From: Morella rubra
Taxonomy: Eukaryota > Streptophyta > Magnoliopsida > Fagales > Myricaceae
Assembly: GCA_003952965.2 (NCBI GenBank)
Contig: CM025850.1
Span: forward strand, 912,378-976,377
DNA length: 64,000 nucleotides
Direction: 5' to 3'
Shown here: in pieces, positions 23,601 through 33,889 of the stretch
Numbering within the stretch: position 1 is the first letter of the stretch
Layout: each line of letters opens with the position of its first letter
Translations under genes and position numbers: made by a program
Notes under the pieces: model-generated
What the model was told of the DNA's origin: nothing
Seen by the model: the letters and a program-made list of their open reading frames with translations, nothing else
Databases searched by the model: none

Positions 23601-24705
23601 TCGCAGCACCCAACTCCATTCAGGAGGCAATGAAAGCCATTTCCTCCAATCATGATGTGATAAAGCATTCTTAAGACTAGTAGGAACAGCAGATGAAGAC
23701 ATACTAGCTGTAAATGAAAAAGGTGCAGAAAGGGCATGGTAAGGAACAAAATGAAAGAGAATGTTTTTCTGATAGACTTAGCACCTTTACGTAAAGCAAA
23801 ATTGGTAACTCATCTGAAGTGGTGGTGGTAGGAGATGGAGAAGAAACTAGTCACACTAGAGTAAGAGGGCCTTCCTCCATTGACGAGATTGAACCTGAAG
23901 TGGAAGCGAAGGCACAGGAGGAGTAAGAGAGACTGGATCAGGGGATGAAAGAGTATGACTACCTATATTATCATCGTTAGGAGAACACCAAAATAGGAGT
24001 GATAAAATAAGGTGATAAGTTGACAATTTCATCGAGTCAATTTGCAAAATGCATTTTTCAAAAACAAATGATTGCGTGGGATTGTAATATTGGATTGTAG
24101 GATTGGCATTTTTGAAAAAGCATTTTGCTGATTGGTTCAATGAAATTGTCTTACTTGTGACATCTGCTGTGTGACCAGGGCCCTCCAGGGCAGCAAAAGA
24201 TGTTGTCTCTGGCCGTTTGTGGTAGATTCATTAAGCTACTTGGTGAATTATGTTCACCCACCACCTTTTAATTCCTTCTTGATTCAGGACTCTTGTAGGG
24301 AGGTAACCTGAATTCTATATATTATTGCGCATTACCTCCGAGTCGTCGTGGAATGCTACTCACTAGCTTTATGTCATTATGTTGTCAGCACAACCATGTC
24401 TTGACATCATTTTGTCTTTCTCGACGTCCTATGTTCTTATTGGCCTAGCTTATTAAGAAAAAGACCAATCTACCTTTTTGTTGTTACAGTTGTGATGCTC
24501 TTCCTTGCATGGTTTTATTGATTGTAATTTTTATATGGGAGTTTCAGGAAATCCAGGACTAAGGCAGGGAAAACCAGGATCTGGCATCGGGCTGGGATAT
24601 GGTCTTCGGTTTAAATCTCAGTTTGGTCACTTTCAGGTGGATTATGCAATCAATGCATTCCAACAAAAAACCGTCTACTTTGGCATCAGCAACCTTGCTT
24701 CCTGA
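17671..24705 (+). CDS. OEP39: OEP39-like outer envelope protein of chloroplasts (Omp85 family without POTRA), 359 aa, 11 exons
   Basis: Exons: 17671-17704, 17822-17888, 17983-18018, 18338-18482, 18729-18887, 19004-19074, 19160-19238, 19360-19475, 19987-20134, 22463-22529, 24548-24705; all introns are GT-AG and the sum is 1080 bp, in frame. The protein starts MGAQKSIHAGKAKIDVN and ends QKTVYFGISNLAS, matching Arabidopsis OEP39/P36 (about 360 aa) almost throughout. These are C-terminal Omp85 beta-barrels that lack POTRA repeats. The diagnostic L6 motif GGLGTVRGYGEG is at residues 255-266, with VRGY at 260-263. Further conserved blocks are KHPNLFGGSEKLDLSWDKGL and SPEIGIHG. Known homologues sit in the plastid outer envelope; the exact substrate is unsettled. 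There is no transit peptide, as expected. Introns 9 (2.3 kb) and 10 (2.0 kb) are enlarged by duplications and transposon debris. A 5'-UTR intron ending in the CAG just before ATG is possible. Confidence 0.95.
21300..22860. repeat. Internal duplications within and across OEP39 introns 9 and 10
   Basis: Matching text recurs in the same order: CATACCCATTTAAGGGA (about 21345) with ATGACCCATTTAAGGGA (about 21971); TCTGAGAATATTCTAT plus GATGGGTGCATCCT (about 21549) again at about 22231; a TTACTTGTATAATAT block (about 21728) again at about 22612; GAAGGCCACTCTCTCTCTCT (about 21805) again at about 22826. The second set runs across exon 10 (22463-22529), so ancestral intron sequence was duplicated and then rearranged around the exon. 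Confidence 0.72.
23540..23990 (-). pseudogene. Ty1/copia fragment (linker and start of reverse transcriptase)
   Basis: On the minus strand, broken frames read a Ser/Pro-rich linker (SSPDPVSLTPPVPSLP, about 23930-23880) and then NALSHHDWRKW (about 23660-23630), which resembles the copia entry 'EALSHPDWRKAM.EEM.AL'. Frameshifts are frequent and the catalytic motifs are absent. It lies within intron 10 of OEP39, in antisense. The call rests on short motifs only. Confidence 0.42.
24022..24150. mobile_element. Fold-back MITE in OEP39 intron 10 (129 bp)
   Basis: The left arm starts GACAATTTCATCGAGTCAAT and continues TTGCAAAATGCATTTTTCAAAA. The right arm, reverse-complemented, starts GACAATTTCATTGAACCAAT and continues CAGCAAAATGCTTTTTCAAAA. 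The arms pair over about 43 bp around a short loop. No coding capacity, and target duplications are unclear. The hairpin lies about 400 bp upstream of the last exon. Confidence 0.75.
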
Positions 24706-26368
24706 ATGCCTCATTGCAAATTTCATACTCTTTTGCAACTGCCTAGGTTCCTGTTCAGTGCCAGGACTACATTGCTGTTCCCAATATCTGTTGAAGTTGC
24801 GTACTCCGCGGAATGTTCGGCCTGCAGATAGGAACACTTTTTTTGGCTCCCGATTATTGTTGGGAGAAAATGAAGAGCATAGGAATTATTTGTTCATTTT
24901 TCCATCAGTTCCTAAAATCTTTGACATGAAAAATCTCAATGACTTCTACAATAACGTACTACAGTTTCCTTTTCTTTTAACCATTAGCAAATTTCTTGGA
25001 AGAAAACCCATCCGGTTGGAGAGGAATAATATACGCATATTTCTTCTTAGTATCAGGGTAAGTTAATGCATATTTGGATTTGGTTTTTTGCTTTTTAATT
25101 TTACTTTCTTTTGGATTTTTTTTTTTAATAAAATTGGGAATAATATGCTCGTATGAAATCACACAATATTGCATGCGTCTCATTCCACTATGACGCTATC
25201 CTCCAACGAATAAATAGGGAAACCTTCAAACTTGATTTCATGGAAAAATATTCTTTCCACCCAAGAATTAACAAGGGTTTTGCATTTTGTACTCTAAATT
25301 ATTATTTTTTAGACATTGCACTCTATAATTACCAATTTATAATGTTATCTTCCAACGAATAAGTAAGTTTTAATAGAAGGTGCAAAGTGTCTAAGATTGA
25401 TAGTTAGAGAGTGCAATATCTAAAAATAGTAGTTTATGATACAAAGTACAAAACTTATGATAGTTTGAAGGTGAAAAATATATTTTCTCTTCAATTTTAT
25501 ATAGTAGGAAGAATGTTAAGGACTCCTTGATTGCATCCCAGGCCCCTTTCCGCACCATAGGTCGTTGGGCCTGTCACTAGACCAAAGGGCATCAAGCCTG
25601 TTAAAGAAAACAATGTGGGCCCATGGTCCACAACCCAAAATAAGCCCAAAGACCGGAAAACCATTTAGCTCTCCTTTTTGAACTCGGTAGAAATTTACAA
25701 ATTTTACCCCACCTTGATTATATGCTATCTATTTCCCATCCTTTTTTCATTTAGATTTTCTAGTTTTTTTTTTCTAGGCATTTAGATTTTCTAGTTGCTT
25801 TCTTTTCAAAATGTGAGGACTCGTTTTTGGTCTTTCCCAAAAATTCATGGTAGGATTTTCTTTCCCTTCCCTGGGAGTTTAACTTGAACCAATAGTTCCA
25901 AAACATGTCACTAGCCTCAACAAAAAGAAAAAGAAAAAACGAAAAGAGTACAAAAGAGTGGACAAAAAAACGAAAAAATTTAGGCCCAGATCAACCTCCC
26001 CGTCAACAGACTAAAGTCAGAGGATCTATGGAGAATAAGAGCTTAATCACGATTACCATACAGTCATATTTTCATAGCTCAATGGATTTGATAGGCAGGA
26101 CAGAAGTCAAACCATCTGCTTTCAAAAAGTAGTTCCATAAAGGAAAAGAAATCTGAACTTTCAAATGTTTCACCAGGAAGAAAAATAAAAGTTGAACTAT
26201 ATAGCAAGCCATAAAGAGCTTTTAGATAAGCAAAGATTGAGATAGCAGGAAATTTAGATTAAGGAAAAGAAAAAGGAGAGAAATAGACACACATAGAGAG
26301 GCAACAGGCAAAAAACAATTCTAGTATAACCACACATCAACACACCGTGGAATGGTTGACATAACCAA
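24706..26368. other. Convergent intergenic region between OEP39 and the EXPP1-like gene
   Basis: Holds the 3' flanks of both genes. The proximal 200 bp on each side are likely 3' UTR. At about 25270-25450 there is a short imperfect repeat of a TTTTGTACTCTAAATTATTAT-like block in opposite orientations. Otherwise I see nothing that I can support. Confidence 0.45.
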
Positions 26369-28932
26369 CTAAAAGAGGTTGTTGTACTGACTAGTGAGAG
26401 AGTTTTTAAGGTTTGAATACAAGCCATAGAGGGAATATTGCCGGAGGTTTTCCACTTCATACCATGAATTGAGAGCCATAAGATGTTTATCTGTGCCAGA
26501 AAAAGCTAGTTGTATCCCGAGACTGCAGTCTACTGAGCCCCCTCTGTTTTTACAGCTTGATGTCCTGATTGCACAATCTTGTTTGTTGAGGCAAACAAAA
26601 TTTGATTTGCCTGAGCATGATGCGCAACCATCTCTCTTCCAATACAAATTCTGCAGCCTACCCTTCTGAAACTCAAGGACCTGCTTTGACAATGTCGACT
26701 TAGAAGAATTACATTATAAAGAATATGAGATCTCTAGGTGGTGTTTGGTTTCTAACATTTCCACCCCAATCAAATAACTCCTCAAAATTCTCTCCCTCCC
26801 CATCAAATCATCACTTTTCACTCAAAATAAATATAAACAATTCATTCAAATCATCTCTCTCTTCACTTTTTCACCAACTCCAACACCTCAAAATTTTTAC
26901 CACCCCAACATTTTTACAATCAAACACCACCCTAATAAACAGAGACTGAACTGGGTCCACGCATTTGTATTCTTACCAGAGTGAAACTGGTCACAATGTA
27001 GGTGCCATTTGCAACAAAAGAAGGAAGAGACCTTGCAGCGTATTTTCTTCCAGCAAATGCCACCATATACCCCCCATAAGAATCCTGCAAGGCATAGAAT
27101 ATAAATGTTCCAATTATTTTGAGTGAATGATCACAAACAGGAGACATGTTGATATTGCTCAAACCATAAAAGTAGTTGCTGTATGCTCCCTTTAAAGCTC
27201 AAAACTGTGCTCAACCCCCACCTAGATGGATTTAAGACTAAAGAGAAGGCCATATTATTTGTAACAATTAAAAAACCTGATTACCATTGCAAAGATAGAG
27301 ACATGTTGCATTTTTTACTACTTTTCTTCAAAAGATATCAATGAAAAAGTTAAATCAAGGCCTTATACTTGTTTTGTCTCCTTCACTCGTGATTTACTAA
27401 TGCACTTTCTTTCTAAAAGGTTCTCAAGACTTACGGATACACAATGAACAATGGTAAGCCACTCTTGCAGCAAGGTTGAGACCATGAAGTTAAATCATTC
27501 ACTTTTCTCTCAAATAAACAAAATCATCCGGAGGTTGTCCACATGAAGACTGAGAAGACAGACAGCAGAACATGGGCATGAAATGTAATGACTACTAGAG
27601 ATAACAAAGTTCTTTACTCAATTACTATTAGTATATGCTGCAACAAGAGGTTTGTATTCTTTGCAAGAAGTATAGAAGTAATACTGAAGTACAAGAATAA
27701 GTGGACCAAATCCTCGGAGCGGAATGTAGCGGAGGGAACATAGTGATAGTTCCTTTTCTGTACTGAAGTGGAACGGATTGGATTGGCCTTTGGGCGTAAC
27801 CATTGTTCATGTTGCCCCCACGAAACAATAAGGGGTAAATTAATAATATTTTGGTTTCCGTACATCTAAGGTTTTCATATAAATACTTTATGGGCTAAGC
27901 TTATTTTGATATGGTGAAACTTTTGCTGCTCTCTCCCGTGGACATAGGCACACTGCCGAACCACATAAAATCCTTGTGCCAATCCTTTCTCTCTACTTTC
28001 TAATCTTCCTAATCATTATTATTTGCAATACAAATCCTTGTGCCAATCCTTTCTCTCTACTTTCTAATCTTCCTAATCATTATTATTTGCAATGCAAATC
28101 ACAACAGTATATAATATATAGGTGAATCTTTAATGAGAAAACCAAAACTGCTAAATCAAGTAAAAGAATACACAGGTTTTCTTAATTAGTATGCTCTTGA
28201 ACTAAGAAGATACAGGAAATTCTCAGTGCTTCTCTCTCCCATTGCGTGTTAAAATAACAAAAAATACTAGCTGTCCATTATCAAACAAATGAAAAAATAG
28301 AAGCAACAACCAATTCTTTCACTATTGACTACACGTATACACACACAGATATACATACATACATATATACATATATGTATAACCTGGATACATTTACAAT
28401 TCTAAACTATAAGAATCCGTAAAAACGATTATTTTCCTGCGTAATATATGTAAATCAATACTGCTACGAACGTGTTGTATAGCAATCGCTTACAGGCAAA
28501 ATGTTCATGTATTGCGCAGCCGTCTTAAGTGCTAACGAATTTCTTTGCGTCATTTATATTAGTACCGATCAGCATAATAACCAAACCCCAAAAAATTAAT
28601 CGCAAATCTAAAGATGATATAGAAGTGAAAGGTACCGGGAAGAAGGTGGAGGTGTTTATTGAGAGGAGGGAGATCTCGTCAACTTTGGGCCTGAATAGAG
28701 CAAGCTGCGAGTTGAGGGAGGCGAGAGAGAGGCGGCGGTCGCAGGGAGTGAGCTGGTGAGAGTTATTGTAGTAGAAGTTGTCTTTGGATGAGAATGCAAT
28801 GCCGAAGGTGAAGCCGTCGGATCTCTGGATCTTCGCGTCGGCACAGGGCTGATGCACCATGTTTGTGTTTGCGGCGTTAGAACCGGCCATTAACACGGCC
28901 ACCGTCGCCATTATAATTGCGCAGAAAGCCAT
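26369..28932 (-). CDS. EXPP1-like secreted protein, 238 aa, three exons
   Basis: Exons on the minus strand: 28932-28636, 27084-26977, 26680-26369 (99, 36 and 103 codons plus stop), all phase 0 with GT-AG introns. A signal peptide covers about residues 1-20 (ending GSNAA). The body has MVHQPCADAKIQRSDGFTFG, then RPKVDEISLL, DSYGGYMVAFAGRKYAARS, then YWKRDGCASCSGKSNFVC and DCSLGIQLAFSGTDKH. It is cysteine-rich (CASC, C...QDCAIRTSSC, DC), so probably an extracellular or lumenal disulphide-bonded protein. It matches the plant family annotated 'EXPP1' (as I recall, Arabidopsis At3g44150), whose function is unknown. It converges on the OEP39 gene, whose Arabidopsis counterpart I recall as the neighbouring locus. 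Intron 2 carries a MITE and intron 1 a tandem repeat. Confidence 0.9.
26737..26931. mobile_element. Tourist-like MITE in intron 2 of the EXPP1-like gene, 195 bp
   Basis: The left terminus GGTGGTGTTTGGTT and right terminus AATCAAACACCACC are inverted copies with one mismatch. They are flanked by a 3-bp duplication CTA (26734-26736 and 26932-26934), the length expected of PIF/Harbinger-type elements. The interior has CAAAATAAATATAAA-type blocks shared with 53440-53640. It makes up about two thirds of the 296-bp intron; without it the intron would be about 98 bp. Confidence 0.85.
27968..28095. repeat. Two-copy 64-bp tandem repeat in intron 1 of the EXPP1-like gene
   Basis: The unit beginning AAATCCTTGTGCCAATCCTT and ending TATTATTTGCAAT is repeated once with almost no change (starts at about 27968 and 28032). 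The near identity indicates a recent slippage or duplication. Effect unknown. Confidence 0.88.
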
Positions 28933-29194
28933 CTGCTTTTTTGCTCAGTTCGCTGTAAGGGAGTGAAGGAGAGTGACGGGATGACGATATAGTTCAGTTC
29001 ATGTATCTTTTTTCCCCCCCTTTTTCTCCCTAAATTCCGCTTGTAACATCAAACATGCCCATGAAAAGCTTCAATTTTCGAATTGCTCCCCGAAACTTTA
29101 AATTCCTTTCATTTGTACCCTCCATGGAAATTGTCACTGACTCACTGTATGCCCAAGTTGATGTGTTTACTGTTTAGTAGGTTGTTGGGAGATA

Positions 29195-29331
29195 ACCCAG
29201 GCGGTTGGCTTTGGTGGTCAAGATTTGGGACTTAGAGGTGTACTGCTCTTGAAGTCTTGAGTTCAAATTTCGTTAGGTGCAAATAATTTCTTAAGTCATT
29301 TTTACGGTAAAATTAAACTTATTAAAAAAAA
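29195..29331 (+). mobile_element. Short plant SINE, about 137 bp
   Basis: Begins ACCCAGGCGGTTGG (A-box-like) and contains GAGTTCAAATTTC at about 29260 (B-box-like). It ends in an A-rich tail followed by GTTGTTAGTAAATA (29332-29345), which matches GTTGTTGGGAGATA (29181-29194) at 11 of 14 positions as an aged target duplication. It lies about 260 bp upstream of the EXPP1-like start, on the opposite strand. Confidence 0.72.
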
Positions 29332-29599
29332 GTTGTTAGTAAATATTATTAAAAATCATCTAAAAAAAGCTAAAGACCAAAAATTAATTATAAAATATGC
29401 TTAAACTATTAGGAACATTGGATTTAAAGAAAGGAAACGTATTGATTGAAACTCCTCCCTCGCAACTCTCTTTCCGCTTTGTTGATAGACATTCGTTTTC
29501 GAAAATAGAAATTGTTGAGGAGACAGTTGTCTGTCACCTTCTTTAGGTTCACTGTCTCTTCAATGATAACCCTTAATTTTTATTTTTTTTTTGGGTTGT

Positions 29600-30720
29600 T
29601 ATTTTCAAAAATAATTTTTGAATTTTCAAACTGATCATAAGTGGTCTTCGGCTTTTGTCAAATTAACAAGTTAGTCCTTCCCTTAGTTTCTAAGATTTAA
29701 GTGATTGACAAGTCATACTCAATAATATTAGGTATGTGTACTATTTACCATATCAGGCCTGTCAAATCAAATAAAAAATAATTACATTAACTTAAATATA
29801 GTTAAAAATTAGTACTACATACTTATTTGGTCATTAGGTTTTCACAGTTTTTCACATACAATCCTTGAATTTTTAAATTGGTCGTAGAAATTTCTAAGTT
29901 TATAATTTTTATCAAATAAGTCTTTTAGTTAAAATTTTTATCTACAAAATTAAATAATTCACACTTAAGCTCCTATTATAAGTTAACACTTAAAATTTAA
30001 TATTTTTAAAATTTTTTCAGTTTGTACAATGTAAATTTTGTGAAAAGACTCATTTAACAAAAGTTATAAACGAGACCTCTACGATTAATTTGAAAAACTT
30101 GAGGATAATTTGTTATAAGAGGTCAAAGCCCAGAGATCAAATGGTAATCAATCCTAAAAACTAAAAATAAAAAAAAAATATTAGGACATACAAAAAGTGA
30201 AAAATAATTTGAAACCCATGGATGGGTTGGGGGAAGAGTTTTTTTTTTTTTTTTTTGCGTTCTGGGGTTTTAAATTTTTTTTTTTTATGTTTTGTTTTTG
30301 TATCTTTATATGATTTTATTTTTTAATTCCTTTCAATTTATTATGTTAATTTTTTTTATTATACTTAATACTATTTCCCATGTTTCTATAATTTTCGAAC
30401 TTAAAATATTTTAATTTTATTAGTTTATATATTTTTTTTAATTTTTATCTAACATTTTAATTTCATTTTTTTTTATCTCAAGTGGCATAAATAATATGAA
30501 TAATCCATACTTCACACAATTTTATTAGATATGACATGTCTGTGGTTTAAATCTTTTTCACAACTAATGGAATGACTCTTTTGTATAATTGAGTTAAGTA
30601 CCTATTTCCTGCTTAAGTTTTAACACCTTTTAACAAATCTTTCGATTTTCAAATCGATCACAGAGATCTCTAAATTTATAATTTTTATCAAAAAGATTAT
30701 TTTAAAATTTCATTTTCAAA
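29600..30720. repeat. Degenerate AT-rich repeat cluster upstream of EXPP1
   Basis: A unit that reads roughly 'TTGAATTTTCAAA..GATC.TA...TCT..G..TATAA.TTTTATCAAA' recurs at about 29615, 29860 and 30640 in direct orientation, and reversed at about 30030-30110. Long A and T runs (for example 30240-30256) lie between copies. This looks like nested fold-back debris of one family. No gene seen. Confidence 0.5.
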
Positions 30721-31489
30721 ATTAATGATTGATATATTAGTTTTAATTATAAAACTAAAATTATGTGACTTGTCATTTTTTAAAAAGATTTTTTTTGTAA
30801 TTTTTTCCCAATTAGTTTTTTCAAAAAATTAAAAAAAACTAAATTATTAAAAAAAAAAAACAAAAAATTATGTCACATAGCTATTTTCTACATTTCAACC
30901 TTAAAATCTTAATCCGACGTAGAAGACCAAGCATAATCTTGTGGAGAGAGGAGCAATAATGAGAATTGGACCAATATAACTCGGTGGGAAGAATCACAAG
31001 CCAGAAAAGTAATTTACCAAGATACGAGGAAAGAAGAATCAAGTCAAAGAAAAATTGTTGTAACTTGTAACCACAAAAGTTGAGTAATTTGGAGACTTGG
31101 AACTTAGGTCCTGCTTCTTTTCTTCTTCTACTTTTAATAATAAACAAGAATCTTCTAAAGGGTTTGAAACTTTGAGGCCAAGTTACCTACTGAACTACTT
31201 TCTTGCCCTTTCCTGTCCGACAAGTACTGGAATGTTTTTTCTTTTTTTTTTAGACCCCACTCAAAAAAAAAAGTACTTGAATGTTACGGATCATTAAGTA
31301 ATCACAGCTCTGAAAGTCAAAGATTGTACACCGCATTTTTTTTAAAATTGTACACCGCTTATCACAACTAACTAAGTAGGTAGCTGTCGACCCTCTTTTA
31401 CCTCGCCGAATGAATTAACAAAAGACACATTTTATACTTTCGGCGTGAAGAATCTAACAAACTCTTAAAGAAGCTAATAGTTTTCTGAC

Positions 31490-31845
31490 TATATTACAAG
31501 AATTAATTATGCAGTATAATTAATAAAGATAGACACAATAAATAAACTCTGCGCTATTTAATATTGTCCTTAAAAAATTTCATATAAACTCTATATTAAG
31601 ATGTATTTGTTGTATTTATCTCTTTTTAAATTACAAAAAATCTCTAACAAACTAAGAGACATTGCATTTAAGAATCTCTGATTTATATTACTCCAATTAC
31701 ACAATACAGTTAAGAAAGATAAGCTTAATAAATAAACCTCATATTATTTAATATTGTCCTTGTAGAATTTCGTATGTACTATATACTAAAATGATCCATA
31801 TGTTGTATTTAACTCTTTTCGACCTACACCGTGTAATCCTGTCAG
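31490..31845 (+). repeat. Tandem pair of a dispersed repeat
   Basis: Two copies about 190 bp apart share ATTTAATATTGTCCTT followed by AATTTC(A/G)TAT, then TATA.TAA(G/A)ATG and TTGTTGTATTTA(T/A)CTCTTTT. A third, inverted copy is at 14100-14345. Family unknown. Confidence 0.6.
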
Positions 31846-31849
31846 GGTA

Positions 31850-32142
31850 TTGCAGAGCATCTTGTTCCCAATTTACTATCTCAAGCACTAATTTAAGCAA
31901 CCGAAAGTATTTTATCTTTGACTTCTCGGAAAGTTAAGTACAGAAATGTGAAACATCTGTACAAGAAATGAGGAACCAAATTGGATCTCGGGACCCAAGA
32001 GGCAATAAAGAATTGGCAAGAAAACGCCAAATTACAGGAGCTGCAAAGATGAGTAGAATAAAGAGAGAGCATCAACAAATGAACGTGACACCAGGTCCAT
32101 GTGGACACCGCGGCCAGGTTTAACAAAACAACAAAGATCAAC
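31850..32142 (-). other. Putative 3'-UTR exon of the glycosyltransferase gene at 33890
   Basis: A polypyrimidine tract plus CTGCAG acceptor precedes 32142 on the minus strand. A good donor (CG/GTAAGC) sits at 33880, just 10 bp past the stop codon at 33890. Joining them would give a 3' UTR with a 1.7-kb intron. The segment is richer in G/C than its flanks. It has no protein resemblance. This is inference from splice signals only; the 3' end is a guess. Confidence 0.45.
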
Positions 32143-33879
32143 CTGCAGAATACAAAAAAAAAAAAAAACTTTCCTGTCGTTTTACCCCTAGAAGTGGTCC
32201 ACTATTTCATCCCTCCACACGCAAAGGAAGGAGCAACGCTTGTTCTTGACCATCATCCAAATCTTAAGCAATAAGCACCACCGACAACTCTTTTTTCTTT
32301 TTTTTTTTAATAAAGCCCATTTTTCTAGGTCCAAAAGGGATGACTAATGTTACACCAATTTGCCAATCTTTATCCTATTGGTGGTCAGCCAACAATTTTA
32401 ACAACACAAACTGATAATACAAATACCCACCTAGTCTACACAATAAATCTTTATCTAAACAATCATAGCAAGCATAAATAAAGAAAAAGAAACAAAAAAA
32501 TTTCCTTTGATTTCATCAACATTAAAATCTTGCTCTTTTCGCTTATATTGAAAGCAGACCAAGATAGAAGTACTACATGATTATTCTAGCATCTCTTTCT
32601 CCACTAATGTGAAAGCACTCCTTGACCTTTTCTGACAAGGAGAGCCCCGAAAAAAAACAGAAAAGGAAGGTGGGGAGGAAGGGATCCCAAGGGAAAGTGA
32701 AATAGGCTTTATACTGGGCCGATTTCTTTTCATTTCTCCAGGCTAAGCCCCTCACTGTTCCCTCACGTGGTAACACTTTGGAGTTTCAAAGTTTTCTTCC
32801 CTTCCTGGAACTACACGGCGGTTTCCCCGATGTTCCTCCATTGGAGGTTCACATATGTCTGTACACAGCACAGCCAAAAGGACAAAAATCTACCATCTAC
32901 TGGAACTACCACTATAAATAGTATTATCTCTGCACCGTCGGACTCCACACTTGAACAAAAAGTACCTGCTTTTTTTTTTTTTTTCACTCCAGAAGACCAT
33001 CTTTTTCCCTTCTGATTCCTTATGCCCAAAGCTTTAGTTTTGGACATTCTCGTGGGATTGTGGGGGCACTTTACGCCTTCTTCAAAGCGGTATCCAAACC
33101 CACCAAACTAAAGTCAAAAAGCTTCACTGCTTTCTCACCTGCTAAGATCAATTCAATGGACTCGGTAAAGTTAGTTCACGCACAAACTTGCATGAGTATG
33201 AAACAAGAAATTTCTGACAACGAATATAGCAATTAAAAAAAGACTGTAAAAAATGGATTTTTATAGTATTTCAGGAAATGAAATAAAAAATTACTCAGAC
33301 TGAAATTGGGTTAGTTCTAGAAACATGATGTCAGACTAAGGTCACTTCGTTTTCTACATACAAATCAGCCCCTTTGAACTAAAAAAAAAACAAGAACTAT
33401 TATAAAATATGGCCCCAAAGAAGGGGTCAATTTCTTGTAAGCTAACTCTGTCACATCCCAAATAGTCTCTACCCTAAATTGCACTTCAACATTTCTCTAA
33501 TTTCCAACTTTAATCCAAAGGCGAAGAATGAACAAGCACTTTCATGAGGGCACTTTGGTAATGGAAGCATCACCAAACATCAATCTGCACAAGTTGCAGT
33601 GGCCAAACCGGCAAAATCTAATTAAGTTCCTTAGGTTCTTAGCAAATTGACCAAAAGCACCAACCAAAGTGCGGGTTGACTCCAAAATTCAATTTTTCTC
33701 AGGTAGCTCCGGTGAACAAACAATTCAAACTCACTAAAGTATCTATCACCCCGACTCACTACTAACTCACGAGTCGACCAGAGCCCCTCGGGACAACTCG
33801 GGACTCGCACAAATCCGAAACACATACCGGAAGACTAGCAAAGCGAAATTCATACTACTACAAGTAAAATTGCGCTTAC
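32143..33879 (-). other. Region between the glycosyltransferase stop and the putative 3'-UTR exon
   Basis: No gene of recognised family on either strand. It contains homopolymer runs (about 32160, 32290, 32970) and moderately complex sequence. It is best read as a 3'-UTR intron or as downstream spacer. Confidence 0.4.
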
Positions 33880-33889
33880 CGAAGCAAAT

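Noticed and set aside
23856-24140. 94-codon minus-strand frame as a possible gene in OEP39 intron 10
   Set aside because: Its first half is the arm of a fold-back MITE and its second half looks like copia linker debris.
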